The translations under genes were made by a program, and so were the position numbers. Below are positions 37,107 to 46,854 of a stretch of DNA of 64,000 nucleotides, piece after piece (positions within the stretch are counted from its first letter, which is position 1; each line of letters opens with the position of its first letter). Below the pieces are notes generated by a model, which had not been told where the DNA came from, made no database searches, and worked only from the letters and a program-made list of their open reading frames with translations. The stretch covers positions 1 through 64,000 of the forward strand of contig NZ_SOHK01000001.1 of the NCBI RefSeq assembly GCF_004404055.1, in the 5' to 3' direction. This DNA comes from Cryobacterium ruanii. GTDB lineage: Bacteria; Actinomycetota; Actinomycetes; Actinomycetales; Microbacteriaceae.

Positions 37107-38081
37107 ATGTCACCCGTCAACCGATCCGCCAGTGACCCGCACGTTGTGATTGCCGTGCTGACCTTTCGTCGCCCGGCTGACCTTGAGGAGCTCCTGCCCG
37201 AGCTGCTCGACCAGGCCGGCATGGCGCACGCGCCGGTCGAGATCGTCGTCGTCGACAACGATCCCAACGAGGGAGCGCGTGCCCTGGTGACCGACGCGAG
37301 TTGGTTGGAAGCGGGGCAATCGGTATCGAAGCGACCGACACCCGTGCGCTACGTGCACGAACCGATCCCGGGAATCGCTTCCGCGCGAAACCGTGCACTG
37401 CAGGAAGGCCAGGGTGCCGACCTGCTCATCTTCATCGACGATGACGAACGACCCAGCAGTCATTGGCTGGTGCAGCTGCTTGACACCTACTCCACCTACC
37501 GACCCGCTGCTGTCGTCGGCCCGGTGCTCTCGCAATACGACATCGAACCCGAGCAGTGGATTCGGGCCGGCGGCTTCTTCGAGCGCCGCCGGTTCACCAC
37601 CGGCACGCCCGTGTCCCTTGCCGCCACGAATAATTTGCTGCTCGACCTGGCTCAGGTTCGCCGCTTAGGGCTCAGCTTTGACGAACGATTCGGGATCTCC
37701 GGCGGGTCGGACTCGCTGTTCACCCGGCAGCTGCATCAGCGCGGCGGGCAGATGATCTGGTGCGATGAAGCCATCGTCATCGATATTGTGCCAGCGGACC
37801 GCCTCACCAGGGAATGGGTGTTGCAACGGGCGTTTCGCATGGGCAACACCTGGAGCCGAATCAACCTCGACGAAACCGAAAATGGTAAACGCGTTCTGGT
37901 GCGCATGAACCTGCAGGCGCGCGGCGCCGCACGGGTCTGTGGCGGGATCATGCGTTACCTGGCCGGGTCGCTCGTCGGACAGATGCCGTTGCGTGCCCGC
38001 GGCTTGCGCACCGCCGCGCGCGGCGCCGGAATGCTGGCCGGTTCGGTGGGGTCGGTGTACCACGAGTACAAGCGTGGCTAG
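37107..38081 (+). CDS. Glycosyltransferase family 2
   Basis: A 324-residue GT-A transferase. It has VVIAVLTFRRPADLEELLP, VEIVVVDNDPN, SARNRALQEG, the metal-binding LLIFIDDDERPS and a SGGSDSLFTRQLHQRGG acceptor segment. An AGAGGGGG site lies 6 nt before the ATG. Its stop lies within the first codons of the next glycosyltransferase gene (8-nt overlap), so the two are coupled and probably add successive sugars. Confidence 0.9.
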   Translation: MSPVNRSASDPHVVIAVLTFRRPADLEELLPELLDQAGMAHAPVEIVVVDNDPNEGARALVTDASWLEAGQSVSKRPTPVRYVHEPIPGIASARNRALQEGQGADLLIFIDDDERPSSHWLVQLLDTYSTYRPAAVVGPVLSQYDIEPEQWIRAGGFFERRRFTTGTPVSLAATNNLLLDLAQVRRLGLSFDERFGISGGSDSLFTRQLHQRGGQMIWCDEAIVIDIVPADRLTREWVLQRAFRMGNTWSRINLDETENGKRVLVRMNLQARGAARVCGGIMRYLAGSLVGQMPLRARGLRTAARGAGMLAGSVGSVYHEYKRG

Positions 38082-39153
38082 CGGCCGCATTCCCACCGAC
38101 AGGGCCCGGCTCTACCGCACCCTGCGCAGCGCCCACCTCGAACGAGCGCATGAGCTGCCGCCGGCGGCCATTCTGTTCCGAATTAAAAGGTATGACTTTC
38201 ACGAAGAACTCACCAGGGGGCTCGTCGTAGTTCAGGCGCACCCGGTGCGCGCTGCGTGGCTGCTGGCCCGTTCCCCGGTCACGACCCTCGAGATAGGCGA
38301 ACCGCTCATGCTTTCCAGCGTGTGGGCCAGTGCGCTGGCGATCGGTGCCCTGCGACTGCGGACGCTGCTCGGTGGCCGCCGATCGACCATCGTGAGCTAC
38401 GCCCTGGAGAACGCCGACCCGTTCGTACGTTTACTCCGCGCCCGCCCGCGACTACGACGTGGCATCAACGGTGTCGCCGCCCGCTTCGTCTGGCAGCAGA
38501 CCGACCGTATCGTCTTCGGAACGGATGCCGCCCGAGTCACCTACCGCACGGCACTGCCCGAACCCGCCCGGAATTTGGTCTCAGCCGTTATCCCGGCCCT
38601 GCCAGCCCCGTGTACCTGCGCCGCTGCTGACGACTTCGAAACGCACCGGGTGGTCTTTCTCGGGGCGTTCGTGCCGCGTAAGGGGCTGCTGAACATCCTC
38701 GCTGCGTGGACGCTCGTCACCGCGGTGCTGCCCCAGGCCCGCCTCACCATCATCGGCAAGGGCACACTGGAAAACCAGGTGCGGCAGGCCGCCGCCCTGG
38801 ACCCGAGCATCGAGCTGGTCATCGATCCGCCCCGCAACGAAATTCACCGGCAGTTGCGCCGAGCCCGTGTGCTGGCCCTGCCCAGCCAGCCGACCTCCAC
38901 CTGGCGCGAACAGGTCGGCTTGCCGATCGTCGAGGGCCTCGCGCACGGCTGCGCGATCGTGACCACGACCGAAACCGGGCTCGCGACCTGGCTCCAGAAG
39001 CACGGTCACGCCGTGGTCGCCCCCGGCTGCACCCCGCAGCAGCTAGCGGATGCCGTGGTGCACGCCCTGCAGGCCCCCCGCCCGTCCTTTGATGATCTGC
39101 CGTCCGTTGACGGCCGGCTTGCCGCCGACGCCTGGCTGTTCGCCGACGACTGA
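38074..39153 (+). CDS. Glycosyltransferase family 1/4
   Basis: A 359-residue GT-B transferase with a strong C-terminal donor domain: VVFLGAFVPRKGLLNILAAW, ARLTIIGKGTLENQV, LALPSQPTSTWREQVGLPIVE (with the family E-x-x-G-x-P-x-x-E layout) and GCAIVTTTETG. The N-terminal domain is less conserved. The GTG at 38074 overlaps the previous gene by 8 nt; the frame is open further upstream but only as a shadow of that gene. Confidence 0.85.
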   Translation: MASGRIPTDRARLYRTLRSAHLERAHELPPAAILFRIKRYDFHEELTRGLVVVQAHPVRAAWLLARSPVTTLEIGEPLMLSSVWASALAIGALRLRTLLGGRRSTIVSYALENADPFVRLLRARPRLRRGINGVAARFVWQQTDRIVFGTDAARVTYRTALPEPARNLVSAVIPALPAPCTCAAADDFETHRVVFLGAFVPRKGLLNILAAWTLVTAVLPQARLTIIGKGTLENQVRQAAALDPSIELVIDPPRNEIHRQLRRARVLALPSQPTSTWREQVGLPIVEGLAHGCAIVTTTETGLATWLQKHGHAVVAPGCTPQQLADAVVHALQAPRPSFDDLPSVDGRLAADAWLFADD

Positions 39154-39181
39154 GTAGCGCCAATCGATCGCGCGGCTGCGG

Positions 39182-40180
39182 TCAGCGAGATCGCACGGCC
39201 TGCACGGCACGGCCGTAGGCTTCGACGTGGTCCGCGGCGCCGACAGCCCACCGGCGGTGCGTGAGGTCTGGTGCGGGCGCGCTACGCGTCCGCCGGGTGT
39301 GCGCAAGTGCGTCGGTCAGGACCTGGGCCGACAACGGCCCGGCATACGTGATCACCCAGTCAGGACCGACCTCGACAGCTAGCGCCATGGTGACCGTGCT
39401 CGTCGGCACCAGGACCGGACGGTCGAGCGAGAGGGCCAGCAGAACGGCGCCGGAGTTGTGCATCTCGGCGTACGGCAGCACGACCAGTTCGGCGGCACCG
39501 ATGGCGTCGGCCAGCTCGGCATCGCTCGCGTGGCGCAGCACGAAGTTGATGCGGGGGTCACCGCCCGCTGCCCGCTGCAATCGCTGGGCCAACTCGCCCG
39601 AATGCGGAGCGCCCACGATGTGCAGGGAGGATGCGTCACCGTCGTCAAGGTGACGGAAGGAATCGACGAGGCCGTCGACACCCTTGTAGGCACGGATCAG
39701 CCCGAAGTAGAGCAGCCGGCCGTGCACGGGCGCCCCCGGGACGTGGTTTGAGTACCAGTCCCGGTAATCGCCGTGTGGGATGGTGCGCTTCAATGCGCCC
39801 GCCGGGACCGGGGTGAACGGGTTGAGTCGAATCCACAGAGTGGTGCGTCGGTCGAACGATTGCAGCAACTTTTGGTCGTGTCGTGGCGCGGACTCGTGGC
39901 TGCGCACGTTGTGCACCGTGCGCACTACCGCGGTACGACACATCCGAAGCCGCGCCAGAAGCAGGCGGGACAGCATCCGTTTGGCGAGTGCCCGCCCTGG
40001 GGTGCGCCCCTGCAGCAGGATCTCGGGCCAGTGCACGTGGAACACGTCATACCGTCCGGTGAGCGCTCGGCGCCAGGTGAAGCCGAGCACCTCAACGTGC
40101 GGGGCGAGCGATCGGCTCAGTTGCAGCAGGTAGGGATTCGTCGTGGCGCGACCCTCCGGAAACGACTGGAGGACCCGCAC
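39182..40180 (-). CDS. Glycosyltransferase, mannosyltransferase-like
   Basis: A 332-residue GT-B protein resembling beta-mannosyltransferases of exopolysaccharide clusters. It has FHVHWPE near residue 50, VRTVHNVRSHES, LLYFGLIRAYKGVDGLVDSF, SLHIVGAPHSGELAQRL, and VVLPYAEMHNSGAVLLALS, which replaces the usual EPFG motif. The GTG start shares a base with the stop of the tyrosine-kinase gene upstream (TAGTG), so the two are translated together. Confidence 0.85.
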   Translation of the reverse strand: MRVLQSFPEGRATTNPYLLQLSRSLAPHVEVLGFTWRRALTGRYDVFHVHWPEILLQGRTPGRALAKRMLSRLLLARLRMCRTAVVRTVHNVRSHESAPRHDQKLLQSFDRRTTLWIRLNPFTPVPAGALKRTIPHGDYRDWYSNHVPGAPVHGRLLYFGLIRAYKGVDGLVDSFRHLDDGDASSLHIVGAPHSGELAQRLQRAAGGDPRINFVLRHASDAELADAIGAAELVVLPYAEMHNSGAVLLALSLDRPVLVPTSTVTMALAVEVGPDWVITYAGPLSAQVLTDALAHTRRTRSAPAPDLTHRRWAVGAADHVEAYGRAVQAVRSR

Positions 40181-41646
40181 TACGACGACCGCGTCGACTC
40201 CGACGGGCGGGAACTGCGGCGGCCGGTCTCATCGAAGGTGGTGTGCGGTGCCCGGGTAGCCGTGACCCGGTTGGTCGTTTTCAGTGTGAGCGGCGCGGCA
40301 CCGGTCACCGGAGCGAGCGGTCCGTAATACACCTCGGCGCGGCGTTCGCGCACCTGGTTGAGCACGATGCCCAGGATGCGGGCGTTGACCGCTTCGAGCG
40401 ACTCCAGGGTGGTCGCCAGCTGTTGACGGGTGGTCGACTTGTAGCGGGCGACAACGATGGCACCATCGGTGAGGTGCGACAGGCCGAGGGCATCGGTGGC
40501 CGGAAGCAACGGCGGCGAATCAACGACGATGAAATCGTATTCCAGAAGCAGGCGTTGCATGAGGGTCTTCATAGCGTCCGAACCGAGCAGCTGCCCGGGG
40601 TTGGGTGGCACAGCGCCGGAAGGCAGCACATCGAGGCCATCCGACCAACGCACAATGGCATCGTCGGGACCGACGTCGCCGAGAAGCACAGTGGTGAGGC
40701 CCACGTCGCCTTCGAGGTCGCACAGCTCGGCGATCGACGGGCGCCGCAGGTCGGCATCGATCAGCAACACCCGTGAGGACCGTTCCGCCATGGCGAGTGC
40801 AAGGTTGATCGCGGTCGTCGATTTGCCATCGCGGGTGACCGCCGACGTGACCACGGCGCTGCGCGGGGGGTTGTCAACGTCGATGAATTCCAGGTTGGCC
40901 CGCACCCGGCGGTACGACTCGGCCAGCGCGCTGTGCGGCATGACCCGCATGACCAGGCCAGCCGGGTCCGAGCGCTTCTTGCGGCCGACCTTCCCCAGTA
41001 CGGGATCCGAGGATACGCGATCCAGATCCTTCTCCGTACTCACCCGAGTATCGAACACCTCGCGGGCGAGGGCGTAGAGCACACCAAGAACGAGCCCCAC
41101 CAGCAACCCGGTGAGGACGATGAGCTGCGTGTTGGGTGCAAACGGGCTGCCGGGGAGCTGGGCGGGAGAAACGGTCTTGACGGTGATCGACGGCAGGTTG
41201 TCAGGCCCCTTGGGTGCCAGGTTTTCTACAGCTCGCGCGAGCGAACCGGAGACGGCGTCGGCGAGGGTTACGGCCTGCACCGCCGATCGACTGGTGACGG
41301 TGATCTCGATGAACACCGTATTCAGGGGGGTGACCGCGGTAACCCGAGACGCGAGGGCCTGGGTGGAGATATCCAATCCGAGCTCGCTGATCACTGGCCC
41401 CAGCACCGTCGGCGTTGTGGCGAGTTGCGCGTAAGACTGCACGAGGTTTTGCGTGAACGTCGACGTTTGCAAAAGCTCGCTGGTGGTCTCACCCCGGTCG
41501 CTCGTGACGAAGACACTGTTGGTGGCTTGGTATTGGGCGGGGAGGGTGGCCGCATAGCCCCAGGCCACAGCGCCGCCGAGAAGGCCCACGATGACGATGA
41601 GCAGCCACCGTCTTGTGATGGTCCTCAAATAGTCGACTGGTTCCAC
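40180..41646 (-). CDS. Polysaccharide co-polymerase / tyrosine autokinase (Wzz-BY-kinase)
   Basis: A 488-residue fusion of a Wzz chain-length domain (membrane helices near residues 15-35 and 175-195) and a bacterial tyrosine-kinase ATPase domain. The P-loop is SAVTRDGKSTT (about 265-275), the A' motif LLIDADLRRP and the B motif FIVVDSPPLLP. It should control chain length and export together with the Wzy/Wzx proteins. Unlike many BY-kinases the C-terminal tail has no tyrosine cluster, only a YY pair at VYYGPL, and the P-loop lacks the usual PGEGKST glycine. No phosphatase partner is seen. GTG start with a GGAG site. Confidence 0.9.
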   Translation of the reverse strand: MEPVDYLRTITRRWLLIVIVGLLGGAVAWGYAATLPAQYQATNSVFVTSDRGETTSELLQTSTFTQNLVQSYAQLATTPTVLGPVISELGLDISTQALASRVTAVTPLNTVFIEITVTSRSAVQAVTLADAVSGSLARAVENLAPKGPDNLPSITVKTVSPAQLPGSPFAPNTQLIVLTGLLVGLVLGVLYALAREVFDTRVSTEKDLDRVSSDPVLGKVGRKKRSDPAGLVMRVMPHSALAESYRRVRANLEFIDVDNPPRSAVVTSAVTRDGKSTTAINLALAMAERSSRVLLIDADLRRPSIAELCDLEGDVGLTTVLLGDVGPDDAIVRWSDGLDVLPSGAVPPNPGQLLGSDAMKTLMQRLLLEYDFIVVDSPPLLPATDALGLSHLTDGAIVVARYKSTTRQQLATTLESLEAVNARILGIVLNQVRERRAEVYYGPLAPVTGAAPLTLKTTNRVTATRAPHTTFDETGRRSSRPSESTRSS

Positions 41647-41772
41647 AGTATTCTCCGTCCGGTTGCGCCCACACTACAATCAAGCTGATCAAAACTCACC
41701 TCTGAACTCAGCAGCGGGTATCCCCAGAAGGGGTCACAGTGGGTTCGCCGATCGAGACAAGTGCATGCCCGA

Positions 41773-42546
41773 TTAGGGTCGCGCGACCCCGACGCGACCC
41801 AGCGCGGTCATGTCGCGAAACCATTTGCCCAGAGCGAGTGCGAGATAGGCAGTATTGGCGATGAAGAGCAGGGTGTACAGGCCGAGGAACGCCAGCGGAG
41901 CGCCGAGCAGCACGAACGCGAGACAGAGCACGCCGTAGTCCGTGGGCACGCCGAGCAGGGACCGAAACACGGTGCGGGGAGCGGTGGAAAGCGGGGCTGC
42001 GTCTGCATGCTTGGCCTTGAGCAGGTCGTTCAAAATCATCGCGAAGAAGGACACGGCGGCCACGGCCGTGAAACCGACCGGCACGAGCAGCCAGGCCGAG
42101 CTGGTGAGTGGAAAGTGCGTGAACATGGTGATGAGCACGGCCAGGTGCAGGGTCGAGATCTTGATGGAGTCCACTACGTGGTCGAGCCATTCACCCGAAG
42201 GGGAGCCGCCACCGCGCAATCGCGCGACCTGGCCGTCGGCCGAGTCGAAGGCATACCCGGTAGCGAGGAGCAACCATACGACAATCCCGAGCCACCAGCT
42301 GGGCTCAGCGATCGCGAGCAGGCCGATGGCGCAGAAAGTGAAGCCGGCGCTGATCGCCGTGACGTTGTTGGGGGTGAGGCCCAAACGATACGCGCTCGCC
42401 GCGAGGTAACGGCCTACCCGGCGGTTGACGTAGACGGAATAGGGAGGCGCCCCACGGGCCGCCGTTTTCTGCGCCGACGCCAAGCGACGTACCGTGTCGA
42501 AGTACGTTTCGGTCGAACGGAGGGCCTGGGCCGAAGTGCTTGTCAT
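41773..42546 (-). CDS. CDP-alcohol phosphatidyltransferase family protein
   Basis: A 257-residue membrane enzyme of the CDP-alcohol phosphotransferase family. The full catalytic signature D-x2-D-G-x2-A-R-x8-G-x3-D-x3-D is present: it begins DSADGQVARL at residue 101 and ends with Asp 126. About six helices follow. It transfers a phospho-alcohol from a CDP-activated donor to an acceptor. Being 4 nt overlapped with a glycosyltransferase gene and in a locus with a cytidylyltransferase, it may attach a phospho-alcohol to the polysaccharide or make a lipid anchor. The donor is unknown. Confidence 0.88.
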   Translation of the reverse strand: MTSTSAQALRSTETYFDTVRRLASAQKTAARGAPPYSVYVNRRVGRYLAASAYRLGLTPNNVTAISAGFTFCAIGLLAIAEPSWWLGIVVWLLLATGYAFDSADGQVARLRGGGSPSGEWLDHVVDSIKISTLHLAVLITMFTHFPLTSSAWLLVPVGFTAVAAVSFFAMILNDLLKAKHADAAPLSTAPRTVFRSLLGVPTDYGVLCLAFVLLGAPLAFLGLYTLLFIANTAYLALALGKWFRDMTALGRVGVARP

Positions 42547-43796
42547 AGTGTGATCCCCCTGGACGGTGCGGTTGACGGTTGTCGGTGCATGCTGTCGGGA
42601 ATGCTCCGGGTCGACACGCCCGCCCGCCCGCTGCTCTGGCGGTGGGTGCTGTAGCCGACGGCCACGCGCCGGGCGAGTTTTTCGTAGCTCGCGGCGACGC
42701 TGTCCCAGTTATAGAGTTCCTCCGCGCGTCGTTGCAGGGCAGCAGCAACCTCGGCGACGCGCTCGGGGCTCAGCTCGGCGTCTTCGAGCAGGGCGCTCAG
42801 GGACTCCGCCCGCGAAAAGTAGGCACCGTCGGTGCCAAGGACCTCACGATTGAAAATGACGTCCCAGGCGATGACCTTGGTACCGGCGCCCATGGCTCGC
42901 AACAGCGACGGGTTCGTTCCGCCGACCGAATGACCGTGGAGGTAGGTGCTGGCGTGGGTGTACAGCTGGTCGAGTTGGTCCTGGTCCCAGACACTACCGA
43001 GCATGCGAATGCGGGAATCGGATGCGGCGAGGTCACTGATGCGCGTGGTGTGGTCGGCCGCGTAAGGCGCGGAGCCGACGACGACCAGTGGCAGGCGGGC
43101 CCCGCTTGCCCGATACCCGTCGACGATGACGTCGACGTGGTTTTCTGGTTCGAACCGGGCGACGACCAGGTGGTATCCCCCGGGACGGAGTCCGAGTTCA
43201 AAGAGACGATTGGTCGGGGTGTCCTGCAGGATTCGGGTGCCGTAGGAGATCAACTCGGTCGGAATGGAGAATTCGTCCCGGTAGTAGTCGACGATGCCCT
43301 GCGCGTCGGCGATGAGGGCATCCGCTTCACGCACGGAGACTTCTTCGGCCCAGCGGTAGTAACGCCGACCGGCGCCGCCCCATTTGTCGCGCTTCCATTC
43401 GAGCCCGTCTACGTGAACGACGCTGGGAATTCCCCGCAGCCGCAGCCACGGCACGAAAGGGGCGTTGGCTGCGTTGAACACGAACGCCACATCAGCCCGA
43501 CGGTGCAAGGTTGCGTGCAGCACCGATAGCCCGGTGTGACTCAGGGTCTCCAGGATCTTGTGGCGCAGTGCGGGCAGTTCGACGAGCTTCATGCCGAGGT
43601 ATTCCTTCGGTACCGGCTGGGCCGTGCGCCGACAATAGACGGTGACGTCGTGGCCACGGTCAACGAGGCGCCGCCCGATCTCCTCGACGGCGGTTTCAAA
43701 CCCGCCGTAGGCTGCGGGCACTCCGCGGGTACCGATCATTGCGATGCTCAGACGTCGGTGGCTGGTGGGCGCAGTGTCTTCGTTTCCCGCGGTCAT
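42543..43796 (-). CDS. Glycosyltransferase with DUF1972 domain, rhamnosyltransferase-like
   Basis: A 417-residue GT-B transferase. The N-terminal DUF1972 domain has the hallmark IAMIGTRGVPAAYGGFETAV near residue 18. The C-terminal half has YHLVVARFEPENHVDVIVDG and YLHGHSVGGTNPSLLRAMGAG. Such enzymes add rhamnose or a related sugar as an early step after the initiating transferase. It lies 1 nt after the sugar transferase stop and overlaps the CDP-alcohol transferase gene by 4 nt. Confidence 0.9.
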   Translation of the reverse strand: MTAGNEDTAPTSHRRLSIAMIGTRGVPAAYGGFETAVEEIGRRLVDRGHDVTVYCRRTAQPVPKEYLGMKLVELPALRHKILETLSHTGLSVLHATLHRRADVAFVFNAANAPFVPWLRLRGIPSVVHVDGLEWKRDKWGGAGRRYYRWAEEVSVREADALIADAQGIVDYYRDEFSIPTELISYGTRILQDTPTNRLFELGLRPGGYHLVVARFEPENHVDVIVDGYRASGARLPLVVVGSAPYAADHTTRISDLAASDSRIRMLGSVWDQDQLDQLYTHASTYLHGHSVGGTNPSLLRAMGAGTKVIAWDVIFNREVLGTDGAYFSRAESLSALLEDAELSPERVAEVAAALQRRAEELYNWDSVAASYEKLARRVAVGYSTHRQSSGRAGVSTRSIPDSMHRQPSTAPSRGITL

Positions 43797-43797
43797 G

Positions 43798-45345
43798 TCA
43801 ATACGCCCCTACTGGTTGAATTACAGTCTTGAAGGTGCGCCAGATGATCATCAGGTCGCCAGTAAGTGACCAGTTCTCGACGTAGTAGAGGTCGAGTCGT
43901 ACGCTGTCTTCCCAGCTGAGATTCGACCGTCCGTTGACCTGCCACATACCGGTCAGGCCGGGTTTGATGTATAGGCGGCGGTGCACGTGCGTCTCGTAGA
44001 CCTGGACTTCTTCGGGCAGAGGTGGGCGTGGCCCGACGAGGCTCATCTCGCCCACGAAAATATTCCACAGCTGGGGCAACTCGTCGAGTGAGTACTTGCG
44101 CAGCACACGGCCGATCTTGGTGATCCGAGGGTCGTTGCGAATCTTGAACAGCACCCCGGACGCTTCGTTCTGGTCGAGAAGTCCGGCCAGATCGTCCTCT
44201 GCGGTCTGCACCATGGATCGGAATTTGATCATGCGAAAGGTTTGTCCGTTGCGGCCGCAGCGTTCCTGCCGAAACAGCACGGGGCCGGGGCTGTCCAGCT
44301 TGATGAGCACGGCAATCACCGCGAGCACGGGCAGCAGGAACAACAGGGCACAGGCCGTTGTGACGATGTCCAGGGTGCGTTTGAGGGCATGGCGCCCCCC
44401 TTCGAACCGGGGAATTTCCACGTGGATGAGCGGCAAGCCGTCAACCGGACGAAAGTGGATGCGGGGACCAGCGACATCCGTCAGCCGGCTGGAGAGAACA
44501 AGTTCGGCCGATGTCCCCTCGAGGTCCCAGCCGAGGTTGCGAATGTAAGAGCTGCCGCCGCTGGGCTGGCCAGCCACGATGACCGTATCGACACCCATGG
44601 CGGCTGCTGCCGCGGCGACATGTTCGAAATCGGACACGATCGGAACCACGCGCGCGCCGGCCGAGATCTCGTCACCGATGCCGTCTTCAAGGGCGGCCCC
44701 GACGATGTAATAGGCAGCGCCGGACTTATTGTCGATCTGGCTGACGACGTATTCCACATCGTCGCGGTTTCCGACGACGATCACCCGAGAAAGGTAGTGG
44801 CCGAACCTGCGTTGGTGCAGCAGCCATTTGCGCCACAGCCACCGTTCCAGAACCAGCGCGACAATGCCGAGGGGGAGCGCGAGAACGAAGAACAGCCGGG
44901 CGATGTCGATGTTGAAGATCAGAAAGATGATGGCGAGCATGCCGAAGGTCACAGCGCTCGCGTTGATGACCTGCTTGTACTCGCTCGCGCCAACGCCGAT
45001 GACGCGGGAATCCCTGGTGTGAAAAAGTTCGAGGGTCATGAGCCAGGTCGCCACGATGAGCAGGGATACGAGCCAGTAATTGGCGCTGAACGATCCCGGT
45101 ACGGCTGGGATGCCGTCAACGCCGAACCTAAACACCAGTGCGATACCGACAGCGAGAACGACAACGGCAACATCGGTCAGCCGTAGCTTGGTGCGGTACC
45201 GCCGCGCCCAGATCAGCCCCGAGGAGGGGGTGTCGACGGCGATATCGGTGTGCGCAGCCACCGACTGGTCGACGAGCCGCAGTTTCGAGGTGCGGTGGAG
45301 CGGCCCGGACTGGGCGAAAGACGCGGGCGAATCTGATTCACTCAT
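43798..45345 (-). CDS. Initiating polyprenyl-phosphate sugar transferase (WbaP/CpsE type)
   Basis: A 515-residue protein that starts the repeat by moving a sugar-1-phosphate onto undecaprenyl phosphate. It has four or five N-terminal membrane helices (about 60-185), a CoA-binding/Rossmann-like middle domain, and the C-terminal transferase domain with KRTLDIVTTACALL, RCGRNGQTFRMIKFRSM, SLDELPQLWNIFVGEMSLVG and PGLTGMWQVNGRS. It opens the three-gene minus-strand unit. No ribosome binding site stronger than AAGGGAATGACG is seen before the ATG. Confidence 0.95.
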   Translation of the reverse strand: MSESDSPASFAQSGPLHRTSKLRLVDQSVAAHTDIAVDTPSSGLIWARRYRTKLRLTDVAVVVLAVGIALVFRFGVDGIPAVPGSFSANYWLVSLLIVATWLMTLELFHTRDSRVIGVGASEYKQVINASAVTFGMLAIIFLIFNIDIARLFFVLALPLGIVALVLERWLWRKWLLHQRRFGHYLSRVIVVGNRDDVEYVVSQIDNKSGAAYYIVGAALEDGIGDEISAGARVVPIVSDFEHVAAAAAAMGVDTVIVAGQPSGGSSYIRNLGWDLEGTSAELVLSSRLTDVAGPRIHFRPVDGLPLIHVEIPRFEGGRHALKRTLDIVTTACALLFLLPVLAVIAVLIKLDSPGPVLFRQERCGRNGQTFRMIKFRSMVQTAEDDLAGLLDQNEASGVLFKIRNDPRITKIGRVLRKYSLDELPQLWNIFVGEMSLVGPRPPLPEEVQVYETHVHRRLYIKPGLTGMWQVNGRSNLSWEDSVRLDLYYVENWSLTGDLMIIWRTFKTVIQPVGAY

Positions 45346-45804
45346 GCGTCATTCCCTTTGCGGTTCACCGTGTGAGCGGCGCAAGATGCGGCTGGAGGGG
45401 TAGTCCTACGAGAGGATCGGCGGGTTGGAGTGGATGTCACTTTTTCATTCCCTGCAGTCGGGTTTACAGGAACAGGTGGTCGTAGTGACAAGGTGACGAT
45501 GCTGGCACTTGTCGGTCGATGGAGCGGGCGTAGGAAAATGATTCTTTCTCAGCAACCTACTGGCAGAGACTACCCCGATTCAAGTCGGCAGCGCTGTAAC
45601 CTCATCTGGGGTCAAAATGCCCTGTTTGGGGGAGCTTGAAGTGGCGCGTGCACCCGTCGGGCGTCCAAGTCGATCTCCTGGCCCGGTTTTGCGGGCAACA
45701 AGTCCGTGCAGGGCGCTGGAACACCGCGCGGGCGGGCGCCTAAAATGCCCGATGGTGGGGGTCTTAGGCTGGTCTGAGCGCATCGATTGCCGGGAAGAGA
45801 TCAC
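45346..45804. other. 459-bp divergent intergenic region
   Basis: The region separates the sugar transferase gene (minus) from the dipeptidase gene (plus). It must hold the promoter for the minus-strand polysaccharide unit. On the plus strand GGGAAGAG precedes the dipeptidase ATG and a TAAAAT box lies at about 45741. I see no gene, tRNA or named regulatory RNA here. Confidence 0.5.
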
Positions 45805-46854
45805 ATGACCGTAAGCATTCCGAAATTTGCCGTTATCGACGGCCATAACGACCTCGCCTGGGCCTGCCGCGAGCATCGTCACTATTCCGTTGCCGGGCTG
45901 GACTCCGAACACGATTCGGGGCGCCACCACTTGCAAACGGATGTCCCCAAGCTGCGTCGCGGACACGTGCAGGGCCAATTCTGGTCGGTGTGGGTGCACA
46001 CAGACCTCGAGGGCACGGATTCGGTGCAGGCCACGCTCGAGCAGATCGACTTCATTCACCGCCTTATTGCTGCCTACCCCGACGATTTCGAGTGGGCCGT
46101 GACCGCCGACGACGTCGAACGCGCCCAGCATGTTGGAAGAATTGCGTCGCTCCTGGGAGTCGAGGGCGGCAATCAAATGAACAACTCGCTCGCGGTGCTC
46201 CGCGAGTACGCGCGGTTGGGCGTGCGTTACATGACACTGACCTGGAACTCGACGACCGAGTGGGCTGACGCGGCCGTCGATGCTGCGACCCACAACGGTC
46301 TCAACGAGCGGGGCCGGGCCGTCATCGCGGAAATGAATCGCATCGGCATGATGGTCGATCTCTCGCACGTCTCGGCTGCCACGATGCAGGACGCCCTCGA
46401 CGCCACGACACTTCCGCTGTTGTTCAGTCACTCCTCGTGCTTCGCCCTCAATCCGCATCCACGCAACGTGCCGGATGCGATTCTCCTGCAACTTAAAGCC
46501 AACGACGGGGTGCAGATGATTACTTTCGTTCCCGCGTTCATCTCGGCCGACTACCGACGCTGGGAAGAAAGGGGTTCGGTCGGTGACAAGCCAGTCGTCA
46601 CCGTGATCCACGTGGCCGACCACGTAGAGCACGCCCGCAACGTGGCTGGCATCAATCACATCGGACTCGGCGGAGACTTCGATGGCTGCCCCGACATGCC
46701 GGTCGGCCTCGCCGACGTCTCGGAATACCCCAACCTGTTCGCCGAGCTGTCACGTCGCGGGTGGAGCGACGCCGACCTCGCGAAGCTCGGCTACCAGAAC
46801 GTGCTGCGGGTGCTTCGTGCCAACGACCCGGCTTACCGCGCCTTCATCGCGTAG
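45805..46854 (+). CDS. Membrane dipeptidase (peptidase family M19)
   Basis: A 349-residue zinc dipeptidase of the renal dipeptidase family, which cleaves dipeptides including D-amino-acid ones. It has IDGHNDLAW (metal-binding HxD, residues 11-19), EGGNQ near 120, VDLSHVS and LFSHSSCFALNPHPRN (metal His), and GLGGDFDG near the end. The ATG at 45805 is chosen because GGAAGAG lies 7 nt upstream. No signal peptide is visible, so it is probably cytoplasmic. Confidence 0.92.
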   Translation: MTVSIPKFAVIDGHNDLAWACREHRHYSVAGLDSEHDSGRHHLQTDVPKLRRGHVQGQFWSVWVHTDLEGTDSVQATLEQIDFIHRLIAAYPDDFEWAVTADDVERAQHVGRIASLLGVEGGNQMNNSLAVLREYARLGVRYMTLTWNSTTEWADAAVDAATHNGLNERGRAVIAEMNRIGMMVDLSHVSAATMQDALDATTLPLLFSHSSCFALNPHPRNVPDAILLQLKANDGVQMITFVPAFISADYRRWEERGSVGDKPVVTVIHVADHVEHARNVAGINHIGLGGDFDGCPDMPVGLADVSEYPNLFAELSRRGWSDADLAKLGYQNVLRVLRANDPAYRAFIA

